Assembly (NCBI GenBank): GCA_018674605.1
Contig: JABGZU010000027.1
Span: forward strand, 1 to 8,127
Direction: 5' to 3'
Source of the DNA: Candidatus Nitrosopumilus sp.
Lineage (GTDB): Archaea; Thermoproteota; Nitrososphaeria; Nitrososphaerales; Nitrosopumilaceae
DNA length: 8,127 nt
In this document: in pieces, positions 5,964 through 8,127 of the stretch
Layout: every line of letters begins with the position of its first letter
How positions within the stretch are numbered: position 1 is the first letter of the stretch
Translations under genes and position numbers: made by a program
The notes under the pieces: model-generated
The model's input: only the letters and a program-made list of their open reading frames with translations
What the model was told of the DNA's origin: nothing
Database searches by the model: none

Positions 5964-7481
5964 TTAGTTATACCATGCTTCAGGTTCAGCACCAGTTGAA
6001 GTTGAACTTTTGTAAGGTTGTGGAACTTTAAGAATTCCTTCTTTAATTAAAAATTGTAAACCTTGAATGAATGAATCATCATCAATGGTACCATCTGCCC
6101 ACCATCCTGCGTTATTTTTAATCCAAGATGGGATTTCATCAGTACTTCCACCAAAACCCTGAGTAGTTTGTGGGATTTTCATAATTTTCTCTTTAATTAA
6201 AAATTGTAAACCTTGAATGAATGAATCATCATCAATGGTACCATCTGCCCACCATCCTGCGTTATTTTTAATCCAAGATGGGATTTTTTCAACAGGAATA
6301 CTTCCATCAAAATCATAAATTGGAACTTCTAGTTGTAAATAATCAGGAGTTCCAGATGGAACAACTCCAGTAGGAGCTAATCCATAAACCCAAATTACAT
6401 AATTTGCAGTACCAGGATCTTCTTTAACAATAAAATCAATCAGAGCTTGACCAGATGGAGAATACAGAAATTGTCTACCTTCTTCTTGTGCAATAGATCT
6501 TATTCGAATTCCATCATCATTTACAACAAAAATATCATATTGTACTTGATTAAGAAAGTCAGTTTCATCGCTAAATTTTAAGAAATTAATAAGCCATTGT
6601 ATTTCGCAACCCACAATTGGATCTTCTGGACCATAGAAAATATGAACTTGGTATTTGAAGTTATTAGTAGATCTTTTATGTTTTACTTCCTTTTCAATAT
6701 CAGTATCACAACCTTGAGCGATTTGTTCATTGATAGTAGATTCAATTCCAATAAACGGAGATTCTTGTACATTTTCTTTATAGTTTAATAATTTAAAAAT
6801 ATATTCTGGTGGAGGTATACCTTCAGAAACATGAGTGTAAGTTGCAGCTTTTATTGGAAATGGAAAATCATCGGCAATCCAAACTTTACTTACAGCTCCA
6901 CCTGTTTTCCATGATACAACAACACTTTCCCAAGTTCCTGCAGGAACCGTAATAGTTTCAATAGCAGATGGAATTACTTGTTGACCACCAATGTTTCCAA
7001 TTTTACCCCAAGATGCTGCACTGAATTCTTTAGGACCCTTTCCACCAGAAGTTCCATCAGAGGTTGCAAAAGCAGATAACCAAGAAATGGATGATTTGAA
7101 TGCACCACGATACACACCCAAATTTTCAGTACCGCCAGTAGGTTCTGGAGCAATTTTACCTAACTCCATCTCACCAACAATTACTTTTTTGCCATCATAA
7201 ACAACAACTTCAGCTAACCACTTTGTTTCACTACCAACTATTTTATCACCTTTAATCCAAAAGTCCATCTCAAAATTTGTACATTCTTTGTAATCAACAA
7301 AACATGTGGAATAAGAAAAGAAATCACCTTGCTTAAGTCCTTCACCTGCATACCAAGTAGTACCCTTAGGAAGGGTATCAGAACTAACACCACCAGCTTC
7401 AATTTGTGCATATACTGATGAAATCATAGTAGTGCCTAAAAACAATACAAGAATAATTGGAATCAATAAAATTATCTTCAA
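5964..7481 (-). CDS. Secreted protein with two C-terminal IPSWIKNNAGWW repeats
   Basis: This 505-aa protein starts with a signal peptide (1-25) with a long hydrophobic core and likely cleavage after VYA, so it is exported to the cell surface or medium. Residues 40-240 form a beta-rich domain; TITVPAGTWESVVVSW (176-191) and KVWIADDFPFPIKA recall DUF3108-like or similar shell proteins. Cys 60/67 and 258/292 may form disulfides. Residues about 310-395 look like a beta-sandwich seen in other thaumarchaeal exported proteins. The end carries two copies (400-431, 450-481) of a Trp-rich motif, IPSWIKNNAGWW...FLIKE, known from many secreted thaumarchaeal proteins, where it probably serves attachment or binding. 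No membrane anchor follows. The TTG start is required to keep the signal peptide, as the next ATG is codon 19; a TATA-like box lies 26-34 nt upstream. Function unknown; cell envelope binding is inferred. Confidence 0.88.
   Translation of the reverse strand: MKIILLIPIILVLFLGTTMISSVYAQIEAGGVSSDTLPKGTTWYAGEGLKQGDFFSYSTCFVDYKECTNFEMDFWIKGDKIVGSETKWLAEVVVYDGKKVIVGEMELGKIAPEPTGGTENLGVYRGAFKSSISWLSAFATSDGTSGGKGPKEFSAASWGKIGNIGGQQVIPSAIETITVPAGTWESVVVSWKTGGAVSKVWIADDFPFPIKAATYTHVSEGIPPPEYIFKLLNYKENVQESPFIGIESTINEQIAQGCDTDIEKEVKHKRSTNNFKYQVHIFYGPEDPIVGCEIQWLINFLKFSDETDFLNQVQYDIFVVNDDGIRIRSIAQEEGRQFLYSPSGQALIDFIVKEDPGTANYVIWVYGLAPTGVVPSGTPDYLQLEVPIYDFDGSIPVEKIPSWIKNNAGWWADGTIDDDSFIQGLQFLIKEKIMKIPQTTQGFGGSTDEIPSWIKNNAGWWADGTIDDDSFIQGLQFLIKEGILKVPQPYKSSTSTGAEPEAWYN
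6040..6136. repeat. 97-bp perfect direct repeat, copy 1
   Basis: Bases 6040-6136 are identical by eye to 6190-6286, a period of 150 bp or 50 codons. The unit encodes the second protein repeat (residues about 450-481). Flanking bases diverge at once on both sides. Confidence 0.9.
6190..6286. repeat. 97-bp perfect direct repeat, copy 2
   Basis: Identical to 6040-6136, encoding the first protein repeat (residues about 400-431). The 53-bp linker between copies is Gly/Thr/Gln-rich when translated. Identity even at silent sites points to a recent duplication or to gene conversion. Confidence 0.9.
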
Positions 7482-7506
7482 ATCTAAAAAAAATTAGCAA
7501 AACGGA

Positions 7507-7515
7507 TAGTTAAAC
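7507..7515 (-). promoter_or_regulatory. TATA-like box of the secreted protein gene
   Basis: The minus strand reads GTTTAACTA 26-34 nt upstream of the TTG start at 7481. Position fits a leaderless transcript and supports the TTG start. The match to a consensus is moderate. Confidence 0.4.
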
Positions 7516-7581
7516 GTTATTCAAGTAAGTAGATATTCAAATTATTATAAAAACAAACATTAGAATTCAATTCAAATAAGC

Positions 7582-7588
7582 AAATATA
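7582..7588 (+). promoter_or_regulatory. TATA-like box of the 55-aa gene
   Basis: AAATATA lies 26-32 nt upstream of the ATG at 7614. A second AT-rich candidate, TATTTAAA at 7595-7602, is too close to the ATG to give a start at or before it. GAGGAG at 7589-7594 lies too far (19 bases) from the ATG for a ribosome binding site. Confidence 0.4.
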
Positions 7589-7613
7589 GAGGAGTATTTA
7601 AAAAAAAACAGAA

Positions 7614-7781
7614 ATGTGTGATTGTTCTAAAGTTCACTTGTTTGAAGTAGAATTCAAACTAGATGGAATGACAGTTGTACCTACTCATAAAAATTGTGGA
7701 TTTGGATTAGATGAAAAACAAGCAGACAAGTTCCAAAAAGAATTAGTAAAATCTTGGGGCTTTGAGCAAGAAGATGATTAA
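7614..7781 (+). CDS. 55-aa protein with CxC and H-x2-C, possible metal site
   Basis: ATG at 7614 opens 55 codons to TAA at 7779-7781. The protein begins MCDCSKVHLF and continues with VVPTHKNCGFGLDEKQADKF in its middle, so Cys 2, 4 and 28 and His 8 and 25 could bind a metal such as zinc or iron. The second half is a charged helix ending in acidic residues. No known family is recognised. Codon use matches neighbouring genes and a TATA-like box precedes it. It is divergent from the secreted protein gene and convergent with the cysteine-rich gene at 7812. Metal binding is inference from residue pattern only. Confidence 0.65.
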   Translation: MCDCSKVHLFEVEFKLDGMTVVPTHKNCGFGLDEKQADKFQKELVKSWGFEQEDD

Positions 7782-7782
7782 G

Positions 7783-7798
7783 TAAAAAAAATAAAAAT
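7783..7798 (-). terminator. T-rich terminator for the cysteine-rich gene
   Basis: On the minus strand the bases just after the stop of the cysteine-rich gene read as a broken run of T (five, then eight, around an A). Archaeal RNA polymerase stops at such runs without needing a hairpin. Confidence 0.4.
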
Positions 7799-7811
7799 GT
7801 AATTAACTATT

Positions 7812-7958
7812 TTAACTCATTTGTGAAACGGCTTCTTTACAAACGTCAGTTGAACATTTGCAATCTGAACTGCACACACAAGCTCCTTGCATTGCACAAT
7901 CACATGAGTAATCTGGGTCGCCGCTGTCAGCTTCGCAACCACATGCTTGATCTACCAT
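7812..7958 (-). CDS. 48-aa cysteine-rich metallothionein-like protein
   Basis: ATG at 7958 gives 48 codons to TAA at 7812-7814. Nine cysteines lie at 6, 8, 19, 21, 27, 29, 33, 35 and 40, eight of them in four Cys-x-Cys pairs, the hallmark of metallothioneins, which hold clusters of Zn, Cu or Cd in the cytoplasm. There is no signal peptide, no aromatic core and no His, so a folded enzyme is unlikely. Net charge is acidic. The gene is visibly richer in G+C than its neighbours, partly because Cys, Gly and Ala codons force it. A TATA-like TTTTAAAA sits 23-30 nt upstream of the ATG. A copper- or zinc-buffering role would suit ammonia oxidisers, which depend on copper enzymes, but metal choice is not readable. 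It does not match a named metallothionein family that I can confirm. Confidence 0.7.
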   Translation of the reverse strand: MVDQACGCEADSGDPDYSCDCAMQGACVCSSDCKCSTDVCKEAVSQMS

Positions 7959-7980
7959 GACATATGAATAATCGTACTTG

Positions 7981-7988
7981 TTTTAAAA
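7981..7988 (-). promoter_or_regulatory. TATA-like box of the cysteine-rich gene
   Basis: TTTTAAAA lies 23-30 nt upstream of the ATG at 7958 on the minus strand. This fits a leaderless start. No metal-responsive operator is obvious around it. Confidence 0.45.
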
Positions 7989-8008
7989 GGTTAGTACAAA
8001 ATCATGAA

Positions 8009-8127
8009 TTAATTATTTGAAAGAATTTCAAATATGTCATTACAACTGGATTGAATGATTTGTGCTTGTTCTAAAAGAAGATTTGGATCAACTTCAATAT
8101 CAAATGCAATTTTAAGAATATGAATTA
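8009..8127 (-). CDS. C-terminal fragment of an unidentified protein
   Basis: A reading frame enters from the right edge and runs 38 codons to TAA at 8009-8011. The tail is IHILKIAFDIEVDPN, a beta-like stretch, followed by a helix (LLLEQAQIIQSSCNDIFEIL). It is on the same strand as the cysteine-rich gene, with 50 bp between, and that gene has its own TATA-like box. The fragment is too short to name. Confidence 0.55.
   Translation of the reverse strand, partial: IHILKIAFDIEVDPNLLLEQAQIIQSSCNDIFEILSNN

Noticed and set aside
6031..6290. CRISPR-like array
   Set aside because: Only two units, in frame within a protein gene, with a coding linker; this is a protein repeat.
6991..7200. Plus-strand frame of 69 codons
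   Set aside because: Antisense to the secreted protein and explained by its Pro/Gly-rich coding strand.
7519..7580. Recurring ATTCAA strings in the spacer before the 55-aa gene
   Set aside because: Irregular spacing and AT-rich context make chance a sufficient explanation.

Overview
The window is AT-rich (roughly one third G+C by eye), gene-dense and almost free of spacers. It looks like chromosome from an ammonia-oxidising archaeon of the Nitrosopumilus type (Nitrososphaerota/Thaumarchaeota). The reasons are an archaeal-style Amt ammonium transporter next to divergent PII proteins, a DUF6659-like protein, a secreted protein with the C-terminal 'IPSWIKNNAGWW' repeat common in this phylum, and TATA-like boxes lying about 22-35 nt upstream of start codons, as in leaderless archaeal genes. 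No rRNA, tRNA, CRISPR or mobile element was seen.

Layout. At 1-117 is the tail of an unidentified gene. The minus strand from 3347 down to 149 carries a nitrogen block: amt, a possible 18-codon ORF, a DUF6659-like gene, a ferredoxin-NADP reductase-like flavoprotein, and, with its own TATA box, a 190-aa protein with a PII-like N-terminal domain and an extra C-terminal domain. Facing amt across a 113-bp spacer, the plus strand carries a second divergent PII gene. It is followed closely by three small unrecognised genes: a 40-aa membrane protein, an 89-aa very basic protein that ends in an ATGA overlap, and a 39-aa membrane protein. The spacer contains three copies of a TGATTATC element, placed almost equally far from both start codons; this is the best regulatory candidate here.

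From 4332 to 5899 lie two conserved-looking but unrecognised soluble proteins and a small TPR protein. From 5964 to 7481 is a secreted protein whose C-terminal repeat is duplicated with 97 identical base pairs. At 7614-7958 two very small cysteine-containing genes face each other, one of them a 48-aa, nine-cysteine metallothionein-like protein. The window closes with the tail of another unidentified gene.

How it fits together: Amt brings in ammonium, the substrate for energy and for assimilation, and PII proteins normally sense nitrogen state and block or release Amt. Both PII homologues here lack residues that canonical PII uses to bind ATP and 2-oxoglutarate, so signalling at this locus may follow other rules. 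The main candidate for an undescribed system is the PII + small membrane protein + basic protein + small membrane protein cassette, divergent from amt and sharing its control region. All functions are read from sequence patterns, without database searches.
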